DNA of 5,807 nt, taken from Planctomycetaceae bacterium (GTDB lineage Bacteria > Planctomycetota > Planctomycetia > Pirellulales > Thermoguttaceae). The notes under the pieces were generated by a model. That model worked only from the letters and a program-made list of their open reading frames with translations, was not told where the DNA came from and made no database searches. Location: positions 1 through 5,807 of the forward strand of contig JAISNF010000218.1 of the NCBI GenBank assembly GCA_031276415.1, given 5' to 3'. The translations under genes were made by a program, and so were the position numbers. Below are positions 5,791 through 5,807 of this stretch, in pieces; position 1 is the first letter of the stretch, and each line of letters opens with the position of its first letter.

Positions 5791-5807
5791 GTTGGGTGTA
5801 ATGTGTC

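Larger units (their letters stand above)
5553..5807. other. Downstream non-coding region with clustered hairpins
   Basis: The first about 95 bp are AT-rich and featureless. From about 5650 the GC content rises and several inverted repeats follow one another. No open frame with a ribosome binding site is visible, and the window ends before the next gene. Confidence 0.7.

Overview
The window most likely comes from a member of the Planctomycetota or a close PVC-group relative with a fairly AT-rich genome. The main reason is the first gene, a DUF1559 (SBP_bac_10) pseudopilin-like protein with a class III prepilin leader and an exact H-x9-DG motif near the C-terminus. This family is greatly expanded in planctomycetes. 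The lineage is inferred from that family only; no rRNA or other marker gene is present.

Layout. Positions 1-197 hold two diverged copies of the same leader, ribosome binding site and prepilin start. The first copy (1-92) stops after 15 codons and runs in frame into the second (106-197), which starts the intact DUF1559 gene (153-1292, + strand). The 579 bp between the genes (1293-1871) have no convincing gene. They hold a large imperfect palindrome (1366-1551) built around AACCTCA/TGAGGTT boxes about 33 bp apart, and a 9-bp-periodic CTTTGTG-type intergenic repeat (about 1620-1670). The second gene (1872-5552, + strand) encodes a 1226-residue exported protein that I cannot assign to a named family. 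It has an N-terminal signal or anchor, about 460 residues of low-complexity linker, an uncharacterised helical region, twelve D-x-x-G-[ND]-D-x-[YF] repeats and a charged C-terminal coiled coil. Positions 5553-5807 are non-coding and contain a cluster of GC-rich hairpins, two of them followed by T-runs.

How the genes may relate. Both products carry export signals and would act in the envelope or outside the cell. They are separated by 579 bp with repeats between them, so they are probably separate transcription units, and nothing in the sequence shows a shared pathway. The strongest candidates for something undescribed are the repeat protein, the doubled prepilin leader and the palindromic element.
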